Assembly: GCA_008360955.1 (NCBI GenBank)
Contig: LUCM01000114.1
Location: 62,001-126,000 of the forward strand
Origin: Fasciolopsis buskii
Lineage: Eukaryota; Platyhelminthes; Trematoda; Plagiorchiida; Fasciolidae
Direction of reading: 5' to 3'
Length of the DNA: 64,000 bases
Shown: positions 1 through 12,500 of the stretch, piece after piece
How the letters are laid out: every line of letters begins with the position of its first letter
How positions within the stretch are numbered: position 1 is the stretch's first letter
Notes under the pieces: generated by a model
Seen by the model: the letters and a program-made list of their open reading frames with translations, nothing else
Told to the model about the DNA's origin: nothing
The model's database searches: none
Position numbers and translations under genes: made by a program

Positions 1-3000
1 CTGAGTATTATCCTGAATGACGTTCGTGGGTGGAGGAGTAAAGCACCGAGGTGCTGGAATTTGCAAGATTTGGTCGTAGCAGTAGACGTGATAAAATGTG
101 TCAACGGAGGGGAAAATAAGATAAGCCTTTTGTGAAGAAATGGTAGTTCCCGGAAAAAGTGATTGGCATGAGGCACGTCGGCGTCATCTGGAGGAGAGCA
201 GCCTGGGAGTGGGTTGTGAGATATGAAGGCAGTGACAATTTGGTGGAACAGGGGTTGCACGGCAATAGTGGTTGAGGAATGTTTGGTGAGCCATCGGCAG
301 CAGGATGCTAATGAGGGTGGCAGCATGATAGTCGCGCATGAAAAAATCGGCCAGCAGGGAGAAGTGGCCAAGTTTCACCTCGATTTCGTGTATTTATTGT
401 AATGAATGGCCCGGATACGTAGCAAGGACATTGGTCGTCGACGGCGACAAGAGGCTAGCGAGTAGAGGGACTAAAAATGGATCGCGAGGGGACGCCATTT
501 GGAAGATTTTCAGAGTGGCTTAAGGGGGAGTCACGAAAAGTTAGGCTTCTAAACGGGAAACTTCGGGTCGGTAACCGTTGACTATTGGCTGGTAGTTAGT
601 AATGCAACTCGAGGAAGTCATGACAAGTAGCGAGTTTAGGACCATGGGTAATAGGTGATTAACTAGTTGGCTGACCGGCTCGTTTTCGTCGGATTAGGAA
701 CGATTATACGAAAGTGGGTGTTAGCTCTACTACCGGCGTGTGAGTCAAATTTGGATGATAGATTCATGGAGGTCCTATGAGGGTCTTCATGTAACTATTT
801 CGGAAGTGGCTCAAGGATGGTGTCAGAGGGAGAAATGTTGGGTGGTATTATTGCGCGGGATATGTTCTGAGGTAATTCAAACGAAAATTTAACTAAGGAA
901 TGCTCCAATTGTTTTCATGCCAAGGCATTTAGAGAAAAAGTACTGGTCGTTTTTGAAGAAACAAGAAGTTCGCCTCTAGGTTCTAAGGCTATAAGGGTTG
1001 ACAGTATGCGAGTAGGACACTGGAATGGCTGTTTCGTGCAGTCGGTGCTGGCATAGAGGCTTACTTTGAGGGAATTTGGATTAAGTTACTTGGTCTATGA
1101 TTCAAGGCAATTTGAGTTAAAGAGAGCCAGGTCCATTGCCCGGTGTTTGGGTGAGGGAGTGTGAAGTAGTCGGATTAAGATCCACGGCAGACTAATGTAC
1201 TACGCTGTCCCAGGGGGAGACTGTTTGCAGCCTCTTGCGGGACTCGGACTTGGTGGAATGTGGGGGTTGAGCTGTAGGCACACGGGTCCGTGGGATCGGT
1301 CTTCTGTTCGAAAAAGATCTTCCGTTGATGGCTTTACCGGCGAACACTTAAATTCTTGTAGATTTTGTTTAGTGACTAAAACTTGGAGGTTTCCGATAAA
1401 CCCTTTGGCCGCGGCTTCATGTTGCATTTGGAGGGAGGAATATTTGTGTCGCTAATGCTTCTTCCGCCTCATGAAATCGTACTTTGATGATTAATGTCAC
1501 GGACTTTAGAAATGCCTGACTTTATCATGTCCAAGAGCAGGCGATTGGGAATATTAGACTTGACAGCTTTTTCATCTGCCGCTAAAAGTTTCCGGAACTC
1601 CATAGCAGCTGAGCCAAAAAAGTGACATGCGATATTAAGATCTGAGATGGGCAGCAACTTGGGGGTCCTACCACATGGATCACAACAGATAAGCACAAAA
1701 CTGTATCTTCCAGTGCCAGATGCTTCCTATATGGGTGTCGCCAATTCCGCTCAAAGCTGGTAGTTCTATACATCATTTGGCGCAGGTCTAAGGGGGTCAA
1801 CATGAGTTGCTTCCGATGGATGTCATGCCTTTCTATTCCAACCTGGTTTTGTCGGAGAGGTGATCCGTTTTCGTCAACGAACCGGTGGATGACTAGCAAT
1901 AGATTTACGGAAAACTGGACTGGTAAACATTTTTGATTGGACTAGGAGAGGTACCATTGATAAGAGAAAGACTATCTTAAAATGGATGTTGGTTTTCCTA
2001 TGGACACTAGGGTCACCGGGTATTGGGCTGTTATTAAGATCAAATTAATTATGGTCAGGGGAGACAGAATGAAGGGAAAGGTAGAGGTGATGTAGATGGT
2101 CCCTGTTAGTAACTACGAAACGGTGAATGTTTGCTTACGTCTATGCAACTGCTCGGAAGTGCATCAGACAGACTCGATGAGGGCTAGACTATACTCTGGA
2201 AATCGAATAAATTATTCTAGACAATGTGCAGGGGAATTATGCTGCAACGTTTTGTTCGTTGAGGAATTTCTGATAGGTGATCAATGAACACCATGAGGTT
2301 TTCTGCCTGCGTTCAACAGGCAAGCATTAGAATACTGCCAAGTTGACTGCAGGACTTGGGTCGAAATTATAATCCGTCGGGGGAGACAAACTAGCGAGTA
2401 TTTTAAACCAGTACTTGCAAGTATGTTTGAGAGGTGATTATTAACTAATGAGTGATGTTAGCTAAAGGATAACTCGGGTGATTTCCAGGATGGATATTGA
2501 AAAAATAAATGGTACCGTCAAACACTGGGCCAAATACAGATCTGGCATTGACAAAAAACGCCAAACTAAGGAAACGAAAACTTGTGTACCAGTGTGATCC
2601 TAGTAGCGATTTTGTAGAAAATGCCCCCGGCTCTTTAGTTACTTAAGTTGGATCACTTTTTAATAAGAATCAGAGACGTGCGACCATGGTGGTTTGTTTT
2701 ATTTGGTGGCGGACGGTTATATAAATGGCCCATTGAATAGAAATACAGCACGAACAGGGGAAAGGATTTCGGGCTGAAGCGGTGTGCTTGAAAAATCATT
2801 TGCAATTGCTAGGGACTAATCATCGGCGTAGAAGCATGAAGAGTGGTTGGTGGCCAATCTGAGGTGACTGGCGGTTGATTGACACGAGCATCCTAAAGAC
2901 TGAGGGTGCGTGAGGTGAGACAGGAGGACACATTGCTATACCCACGAAGCCAGCCGGTCTGAATTGACAGTGAGCATAAATGTAAACAGCATTTGAGTAA

Positions 3001-6000
3001 CGCGCAACCAAAGTCGAATCCCAGATCCAAAGCACAACTGATAGGCCAATTTTGCAATGCGGGGATATAAGTTTTATCAGTGTACGAGCAGAATCGATCC
3101 TTAAATTTGCAATCAAAGGATATCCAATGCGGGAGACGATATCGGTTAACTGGAGCACGCATGTGGCTCACGCGGATCTCAAAAGAGTGAATTTCAAAGT
3201 CTTGCGGTTGCCGCAAAAATCAGCTTTCAAAGGAATGAAATCACGCAAAATATAAAGCGTCAAAATCATTTGTATTAGAGTAATCTTATGAATGCTGATG
3301 TAAAATGTGTAGTTCCGAGGATATTCTTCAGCAATGCTTTGTGATGCACACCAAAGAGGTTCCAAAACAAGATAGTCAAGATTGAGAAATTTAGGCATGG
3401 TTTTATTCTTACCCATTTATTATCGGTTGCCACTGGAAGGCGTTTTTGACAACAGATTGCACTACTACACTACTGATTGAATTGGGTCCTCTTTAATCAA
3501 TTTGTTAACCTTCGTTCGATACTTGTTGGGGCCAACTTGCATGACCTGTCCAGAATAAAACTGGCGTTGGAAATCAATGAGATACATGTAGGTAAGAATG
3601 CAGCTGGCTGACTATATGAGTGCATGACATAAGGTGTAAAATCAACGGTGCGTTTTTTGGTTGGCAAACGAGAAACAAAGAGGAGCCGGAATATTGACGG
3701 CGACAATGTGTTCTGGGTTACTGTATCTCAACATGGAGGTGGTTCACTGGAGTAATAGCATAGAGTTTTATACTGGTAAATGGTCGGAAACCGGGCGGCT
3801 CCAGCACCTGCTCCTAAAATCTCGTCAACCTAGCCAGCTCTCTAAGCAAGCGCGTCCAAAACAAGTACCTGTTGAGCCCAGAAAGGACAAACGGTACCGA
3901 AACAAGCATCAATACGCAACCCCTTACTTAAAGCAGCGACTCGGTTTAGTTGCTAAAATTGCTCGCTGGCACATGCTTCTCAGGTAGGCAGAGAAATTCT
4001 GGGCCAGTGATTTGTGTTTCCGGTAGCTATAGGATAGTCACTCCGCGGGAGCACAGTAAAGCTGGACTGTCGGCGACCCAAGTGCCAAAAACAGCTCTTT
4101 ACATTTTGGAAGTAGGAAAACTCTGTTGTTGACTCTGTCCTAAATGCTACAGTTTATTCGATGGACATGAAAAACCTTCTTATAGTCCGCACCATTGTAA
4201 CTGCCCCATTTAAATCAAGCAGTATGACTGTTGCTGGCTCCAAAGGTGCCACTCAAGCCTTGGCCAGCGTTATTCTAATGTCATAACCGCCGTCTCCTCC
4301 ACTCCATTGGCCGCGCAATGCGCACTGTGGGCTACTTCCTATGCTGTTTTACGTCGTTCGAAAACACACGTGGTGGACATTTTAAGCTCCCTAGTTTGCT
4401 ATTACTGATCGGAAATTCTTCGCGCGACAAAATAACTTCTCTTGCAGAGGGTTCATTCAAAGCGGTTTTCCTCCTCCATAATTCCCGTAAGGGCATCTTT
4501 CACTGAAGCAGCCAAGGGAAAACAAGCTCAAGAAGACCCTACAAGCTCGAAAGATAATGGGATCCCTTTAATTGTGACTGACTGATTGAGGATGTTCACT
4601 TGAAAGGCAAGCTCATCGAATCCAGCGTCCCTCTTCGCCCCGGAAGTAAGATCGATCACTGTGCGTAATTCATCCTTCCGAAGGTTCATTTTACCTGTTT
4701 TTCCGCTAGAATGAAGTCCAACTATCTATGGTCGTTGCTCATCCACTCAGTGGGTTGGAAACCGTCATTTTTTAGGAATTCCGTAAATTTGACGCGTATT
4801 CCTTTGCCGTTTCTTCCCTACTGCACAAACCGAAATAGCAGTCAACACCAAAATTGTCGTTAACGCTCTTCAAGGTGTCCCGTTTATTTGGCACTCTGTG
4901 TATTGCCGCTGTTTCTTGCAAGGCATGAGACGTCATTCTGTACCCAAATCCTGGTTCTTCTATGTTGTTTTCAGCCAAACGCAAAATGCGCAATGCAATT
5001 TATCCTCATGCGATATATTATTTGAAAGAATGCGTCTCTTATATGGGCCTGTATCTCAACTTTGCCTATCAGAAAGCGACACAGAATTCCGTTCACTATT
5101 GTAGTCCATTCTCGGCCCTGTTACAATAAATCGCTGTACTGTTTCGTGAAATTTTTCCGCGCGATCGGAGCATTAGGGTTCGGCCCTTAATGGGGAGGCA
5201 AATACCATGATTTTCCCCACTGTGAGCACAAATACCTCTTCTGCGTACCTAGGATTTTTGAAGTGCATCATTGCCTGTATGCATCATCCCAATATCTGCC
5301 AGCAGCACAGAGTGTTTTTCCAAACAAAACAACCTTTGAAGCACGTATGCTTTGTTATTCACAACATGTAAGGCATTCGGACGTCACGGGGGCCGCACAT
5401 CAAAACGAACCAGAAGAAATCCTGTGCCGTCTTCAATGCTTCCAAAACCATAACGCCTTCCTTCAATGCAACCACCTTATACATCACGAAATTCTTGATA
5501 TACACCCGGTTTGAGTGATTTTCTATATTTTCCGGCTCCAGAGTTTTGTAGCTGACCGGAACCTTTTCATATGAGGGACTATCCAATTTATTGTCATGCA
5601 CACAGCGTGTAAAACCTGGCGATGACTAAACATCCGTTTCCCAATCGCATGTGCGTCTGGTTGGTTGCAGTAGGTCCACCGTTCCACCCTCCCTATTTGA
5701 TCACATCCATCACTGACAAGTGTAGATATTAGGGCAAAATTTCAGCAACTGATTTATGCAGTTGTTGACTATTGTGTATTCATCCGTTGGCCCCATCTGT
5801 TCTTTGTTCTCCGTCAAAACGCCTTGCAACTTCTCTCAACCAGCAGCCAAAACCTGCCTGCCGCCAGCCGTGCCCGGAGCTACAGGCGTAAAAGTTACTG
5901 AAAGTTGGCATTTTCGCGCAGGTTTTTCACTCATTAAAATTGTATACAAGGCAGTTAGTAAAAGTGGAAGTATTTACCAATCCGGCACGGGTAACCATCC

Positions 6001-7796
6001 CCTCAACAACTGAGCCCAAGTGAATTGAATTTTAGACGGTACGATAAATCGGGCAAATAAACAGGGTCTTCCGCGTATCGTAAGGAGAGTACACCGCCCT
6101 AGCTTGGTGAAACAGTTTCTAGTGCCCGCCCAGGAAATCCGCTTAGCGACAGTGGAATTTTATCCAGAAAGCTGTTGTACGGTGCGAATCGTTCAGGTAT
6201 ATAATGCAAGCGCCGGCGATTTCGCTACGCTGCAATGCTCTCCTAATGGAGCCCTTAGAAATTTCGGGCATCAAGGCAATATGGGGTCGATGCCGCACAA
6301 TTTGCTTTCATATGAAACCCTGTCGTCAGGCAAAATGGTACGCATGCTTACTTGAAGCTACACTGGGACGTGACAGCATAATGCGGTTGGTCAGTGAACG
6401 GATTCGTTGGTATGCTACTGTAGCCAACTAGGAGACCGGACCTACTGACGGTCATTTTCACGTGGCGGTCTAGATACACCGTGATTTCTTCAATTTTGGC
6501 CTCGCAATCACCTTGGCTTTTGGATTCCGCTTCTTTCGTCCAGTGGATCTGTAACTGCGACGACAGAGAGCGGACTACATCTTTTAGCTTATGCATTTTA
6601 TCCTCTCAGGCATATAGTCCAGATGTTCTAATTTGAGTGATCAGTTATACGTCTTTTCTAGCAAATCCGAAAACGCGTAAACGTCTCGTCTGTTGCGTTT
6701 CTCCTCGGAGATTTCGCCGTCAATCGGATTTCGGGAAACCGAAGTGCTTTTGGAACAGGTGTTTCAATAATTTCGTCACTGCAGGATGCCCGTGGGCAGA
6801 CTCCAAAACAGGGTCATCTTACACAGCATGCCTTGCTTGCCCTGAACAATAACGTATGAAATAGAATAGTCACGGTCCCGGGCCCAATATCCTGGACTGC
6901 ATGAGATTTTCGAACTGCCTCGTGAATTTGCAGTACTAGTCGGGTGTTCGTCAAACATCGACAACCTCCATCCTGGGAGAGTCAAACGGCGGCGACGACC
7001 CCGAAGAGCGCGTGACCCGCATCATCTATTCAAATAATGTTATCGAACTGATCTTCAAAAGAAAGCCATCCCTCATCCTGCCGCCCGATTCTATTTTCTC
7101 GGCCTGTTGTTATGTTGCATCTTTCTGTTTCTCTAACTTCGCAGTGCCATGCAATACTATACACTGGTATTCATACGACCAGTATCACCAATACATGAAC
7201 CGTGACCAATAAGATTTGACCTGACGGGCTTAGTGGAATCAAACCCAAACCTTTTACAAGAGATTTGGAAGGCTTCCTACAGGCCATGTCGCACTTGTGG
7301 TAATTTTCTGAGCGTTTCCAACGTTTTTTGTTCCAAGTTGATCAATTTCAGTATTGTAAACGGCGCTTGAGCAATGCAGAGCCGGGGTGAAATCTCAAAC
7401 CCGAGATACTGTTGTTTGGCCAACGCTACGATGAAAGCAAATGCGAAAGTAAATTATGTACTCAGAACGAGAGCCAATGTCACTAGACTGGAACACGCGT
7501 GTAATTTACGCGGCTTACGAAACATTGACTGCCAAAAGCGTGCGGTCAGTGCAAGCAACAAACTTTCAAGCAAAATAAAACATGCCTAAGATAGAGCCCC
7601 AACTTCATTTGGACGGCGGTTATCTCGCAAATTCTGACAAAAAGACGTACTTCGGGGGATTTTTTCCTGCCATGCTTTCCAGCTTCCGCTGGTAGTTCAG
7701 TGGGGATATCTTTGGCGCCTCTGGGGATATTTGTTGTGGCTTGTTTAAAATAAACTTAGCGAGGAAATAAAAGTACAGCGGTAGCCAATCATTCCG
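1..7796. other. no gene recognised
   Basis: Only short ORFs with no family resemblance on either strand. By eye the plus strand is G-rich and C-poor up to about 2.8 kb, and C-rich from about 3.7 kb to the gypsy remnant. RNase H or integrase of the gypsy copy might be expected in the upper part, but none could be recognised. Confidence 0.6.
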
Positions 7797-8316
7797 TTAA
7801 ATAAAGAAATGCAGATCGTGAACCGGGAAACGAAAAAAACAGGCTGTCTGTATTCTATCCTCTAACAGGGCGATGCATTGCAGAGTTACCGTAGAGTCTA
7901 GAATTTCTGCTGCAATGATGGACATGGTATAATTCGCCAAAAGTTCGAATAATTGACGTGGGTGATCATTGTGGTCTTCTTCGGATTCACTTATGACCAA
8001 CGTGTCATCGCTGCATGCACAAACAAATTCTAAGTTTGTGGTCACCTGATCGGTGAGTCGTTGAAAGTTTTCGTGAAGAATCACGTTGACCAAACGAAAT
8101 CAACAACAGCTCACGCAGACCGAAGGGTTTTCCTACCTCTGTATCAGGTATATCATTTATTGCTATAGGGATCTGGTGATAGGCACGAAACGGACCCATT
8201 TTTGAGAGAAACCGAGCTCCCTCCAGATTGGCCACTGTGTCCTGAATGTATGCATTGCGATATCTGTCTTGGACATCGGCATATCGGAAGGCTCTGTAGT
8301 CCCACAGGTCTCTCAA
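7797..8316 (-). pseudogene. decayed Ty3/gypsy reverse transcriptase
   Basis: Two overlapping minus-strand frames carry consecutive parts of a gypsy reverse transcriptase. The frame from 8316 contains Asp-Tyr-Arg-Ala, Asp-Arg-Tyr, Asn-Leu-Glu-Gly-Ala, Arg-Ala-Tyr-His-Gln-Ile-Pro and Lys-Pro-Phe-Gly-Leu, all hallmark spots of the palm domain. The frame from 8093 continues with Phe-Gln-Arg, Val-Cys-Ala and Asp-Asp, the active-site region, with Cys-Ser-Asp-Asp where Tyr-Ile/Val-Asp-Asp is expected. A frameshift near 8.07-8.09 kb separates them. RNase H and integrase could not be recognised further downstream, nor could LTRs. It is a short, mutated fragment of a mobile element, unrelated to the zinc-finger gene. 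Confidence 0.82.
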
Positions 8317-8720
8317 TCTCCGGATATTTCAAAATCATTTGTTGTGGAGAACCACATAAACAATTACATGCATGAATAATTCCCGATTACAGCAGGTGCT
8401 TAAATTTTGTCCGCGCGATTTTAAGCTTATCGGGTGCAAGTAGGCAAGCTTCAGCATAGCCGGGCCAATGAAAAATGCTATGACGGCTAAAGTTGGAGTG
8501 TGCGGCTGGTGAGACGCTCGGGGGTTAAGAGTCTGTGCAGAAAAGTCAAAGGCATCATCGTATGTCTATAGGCCAGCAGGTCTGTGAACGATGGAGCTGG
8601 CCGGTACCAAAACGTCTTTCAATGGTAGAATCGTCACAAAGCCGAGAGGGATTTGGTTGTAACAACTATTAGAATGTCAGTTCTGCAGGAAATAAGTATT
8701 AAATAGGGAGTTTTGAAGAT

Positions 8721-9170
8721 CTAAAGCCAAAAATACACATGGTAAGAGGAGGCGCAAGTTAAATTTCTCTGAAGCTTGTCGGTGAATGGGCATGGAGACA
8801 CATTTTGCTGCAAATAGACTGACACCTTCAAATTCTGGCCTTTAGACGGAAGCACGCTGAATTCGCTATCTGTTTCAGCCAATGCGGGCGCACGGGAATT
8901 TCGGCTCACAACATAGAAAAGTTGACGTTTTGCTAGTGCCTTTCGCCTCCGCTCAGCACTGGCTCTGCCATTTTTCCAGTCGGCGGGTGCCATAAAAGCG
9001 AGTAAGGTATGAAGGCGCGCCTTGGATCGGAATCGCCGATGGTTCCAGTATGCGCCACTGGAAGGCGGGGACTTATACTGATATGTAATGCAGCTTCTGC
9101 TGGATGGCCTGTTACCATGAGCTGCTCTATTTGAGGATGAGTGTTTGTTGTTGCCCAGATGGAATCCCAA
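8721..9170 (-). pseudogene. decayed gag zinc-knuckle and protease remnant (Ty3/gypsy)
   Basis: In this frame a stretch Tyr-Trp-Asn-His-Arg-Arg-Phe-x-Ser-Lys-Ala-Arg matches the surroundings of the CHCC zinc knuckle of CsRn1-like gag, but its cysteines are lost. About 35 residues later Gln-Leu-Phe-Tyr-Val is followed by Glu-Thr-Asp-Ser-Glu-Phe-Ser-Val-Leu-Pro, the position of the aspartic protease active site, where the normal Asp-Thr-Gly is now Glu-Thr-Asp, so the protease is inactive. It lies upstream of the reverse-transcriptase remnant in the expected order. Confidence 0.6.
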
Positions 9171-9502
9171 ATACCTCCATCTACCAAATAAACTGGTGGT
9201 GTGTCGCTTTTAATGCGGCAGTTGTGGTGACGGCTTCTGCGCCGGAGGCCTGCAATCTCTTCGAGATCATGTCTGTTAAATTTATCAACGATTTCGGTGA
9301 TAGCCTCGGACATTTCACAGTAGACACATGGAGCACATTCTGTATATCGGAAAACAATCTCTAAATCCATGTACCTTTCGGAAACTTCTCGTCGATCTTT
9401 GAATTCCATGCTAATTGTCACATGTCGAACCTGCTGCGACGGTTCGCGGTCTTCTAATTCAGTTTCAGAGAGCAGCTTGCATATTCGCTGTTTTCCAGCC
9501 AT
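8933..9502 (-). pseudogene. decayed Ty3/gypsy gag region
   Basis: A 189-codon open stretch on the minus strand. Its middle (Ala-Ile-Thr-Glu-Ile-Val-Asp-Lys-Phe then Glu-Glu-Ile-Ala-Gly-Leu-Arg-Arg-Arg) resembles the C-terminal gag segment of trematode gypsy elements of the CsRn1 kind, which precedes an unusual zinc knuckle. The downstream half is not gag-like, and the matching frame appears in the overlapping ORF at 8721-9170, so a frameshift lies near 9.05-9.1 kb. It is a dead copy; no complete gag is present. Identification rests on remembered family patterns and synteny with the protease and polymerase remnants downstream. Confidence 0.5.
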
Positions 9503-12500
9503 TTCAATTCAACCAATGTCTGAGACCTTAATTGGTTTGCACAGGTTAGAATCACTTTAACTTAACATTTGGTGTACCTTGCAGATCATATGAGGGCCGG
9601 AGAAAAGCCACTGCACAATGGGGTTAATTAATTTCCATGATCTTGATTCTACCGGAAGAAATCAAGCCGCCGCGTGACCGTCCCAGAAGAGTGCAAATCG
9701 CACATCAATGGCATCACCTTCAGGGTCCAAGGATTCAGGTCGCTCATGCAAACGAAGAAAACAGACCAAGAAAATAAAATTGATGGGACTGCAAAATACC
9801 GTAAAAAATAAGATTTGCCTGACTAAACCGGAAGCTACCATTAAATGTTTACGATCGGAAATATCCACGGAAATCTACAAAACAACCATTATGGAAGAGG
9901 GGACCAGTCTAGAAAACCAAGACGAGCGTTAATTATTCGGCAAATTACTTAAAAAGGTGCAGGCAAAAAGCCAAAGATTTCGACGTTTCCTCGAAGATCG
10001 GAAATCAATATTCACGTTATTGACAGGTTTGCCAGAAATTTTCCGTCGTTACATGTTTATCCCTAAGCAACACGGTTACCAGGTAGTTTTGAGGAAGCCA
10101 GAAATGGAGCCGACCACGAGCAGAGTAGCCAAACTTGTATTTTTCAATTGGCGGAAACCAGCCGACATTTTTGCATGAGAACAAGCAACATTCGCAACCC
10201 TTTGGAGTCGTATGGAAAATATTACATTCTAATGATAAATTTTCATCGTTAATGAATTGAATAAATATTTTAGTAAATCGTTCTGCCGAGCTAAGCCTGT
10301 CCAGCTCCAGATCGTTAAAGGGGTGCTACCTGTAGGCTTGTTCCATATTCCTAAAGGAAGACGTGACTCATTTGGAGTAGGCTGAAGAGTTAGCAACATG
10401 AATTGTAGATGGGCAAGCAGAGAAGACCTGCCAGATGAGAGTATTTTGTACAGAAATTTCTCCCTGGAAAAGAGCAGATGAATGGTGAAGAGCAATAAAA
10501 TGGTGGAGACACTAATGGACCTGAGTGGGTGAACGCACAGCAAGCGTTGCTCCAATCTGTGGAGATAAGAAGACGTTAGTAACCTATGGAAAGAGTCATT
10601 CAGGCTACAAATGATGACCAAGTAATTACTAGCAGAAAAGTTAACAGGGGAGGAGTATGAGCTAAAAGTTGGCGAAAGCGCAGGCATAAGACAGGTTGCT
10701 TTAACGCAGATCTCGGATTACGTTTGGTTACCCCTAAAAGTTGGATCGCTTGTGCGCCACTTCTACTCGGTTCTGCTGGAGTGACATAATGACAATTCGG
10801 AAGCTTGACCGGTACAATGAAAAGACAGGCGGGACCAGTGGGGTGTCGAGTATATTTTACGGGAGCGTGTGAGCGAAGCGTGCATCAGTAGCACGCAAAT
10901 GGCAACCGCGCTTGTCGTTCAACGTTCGGTTATACAAGCTATCCGGGCGAACAAATTCACGTTCCGCTACAAGGCACCCAAGCTACCACCAAATTGCTAA
11001 TCATTCGTGACATGTTACCCCGTAGGAAGGATTGTGGTTGTAACAAATAAACAGCGCTCCAGTGATCTTGAGAGGCTTTCACAGGCATGGGCTGGGAGCT
11101 TTCCCTTAGCCTTGAATATTTCATGAGATAGAGGATTGATTGCAGATTAATTGTGTAACTGATCTTCAGTGCATGTATGCAGAAGCTCAAATGTGAGCAT
11201 ATATGCGTGTAAATTGGTTAATAAATATCCGAACACACGTAAATGTTTGGTTACAAAGTGGCATCGATCTTTCGGTGAAAACGGATTGTTTTTGAGCAAC
11301 ATTTTCTGTAAGATCCACTACGCCTAAGGATATCAATTTTATGACGTGTTCGGCTGCCTGTTTTACCGCACACGGGACTCGTAATTTCCCGACTGTGCTT
11401 AACTTCCAAAAGTTTTGATCTCGAGCACCATATACTGCGTGACATTCTCTGTGATGGCGTTCTGTCCCGTGTATTGTCATATCGGTGCTATTACCCCATC
11501 ACGATATAAATAAAACATTTCTCGCAGCTGACTGCGGCTCATATTTTTATCCTATCGACTAAGGAGACTTTGTCAAGTGCAGCTTCAGAATTCTGTAGTT
11601 GACACATTCGGGGTAACATTATGGACGTTTTCTAAAGATGTGTGAATATGTACTTATATACTTACATGTATTCCAATATGTAAGGATGCACGGAAAAAGG
11701 TTTACGTTTCCCCAGGTTCTTAGCTACAGTTATGAGTACGCGCGCAAGCTTAAGGAAATGAGCACATAGATTAACTGATAAACATCCGCTGTCGTCTCAG
11801 CAGCACAAGAAAAAAGAGGCCTTTGTTCTACATGCAAAATAGTCTATCATTTTTTGCCAGTAGTGTGCCCTCGGGGAGTGTGAATTTTCCCAGATTATCG
11901 AGTTTTCAGTACCAGAAATCATTTAGTAGGTTGTTAGGCGCTGCTGATCCTACTGGTGAAACATCCGAGCTTTTTGTATGTAACGAAAAAGGCTCATGTA
12001 CCAGCTGCTATAAACGGCGACAATAGAGTCCTATCTCATGAGTTGGAGATCCTACTGGGGCTGTTTCCTTGATTACAACTTTTACGTTTTTTTCTGTCGG
12101 TCCCAAGTACTGCCGTTGACCTGTTGTCTTCGTGACATCAGTTATTTTCGCTTTGCTTAATCCATCTCACTAGATTCGTCTGCAAAGAACAGTTTGAAAA
12201 ATAAGACTTGACAACGTTTAATGGAAAACTATGGCAAGCAAAAAATTTCATTAACTGCGACAATTGAATCTTCCTCATTCTTGCAATTATCAAACTGAGA
12301 GTCCCAGTCAGCACGGGGGGCACTAAACGCCCCCAAATTGGTCCACCAGGGACCGTTTTTTAAAGTGGGATTGCGTCACGGGGATTTTGGTATTTTTACT
12401 AGCAGAGCCATAAGTTGAGCGTTTCCAGTTCTTATTTTTCTCTGAAGGCTGAAACACAAATTATATTTATGATTTCATATCTTAAGCAATACAGTTGAGA

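Noticed and set aside
1195..1899. Overlapping ORFs on both strands (1195-1455 plus; 1469-1899 minus)
   Set aside because: Different frames, with no continuous domain; taken as chance openness in a GC-richer stretch.
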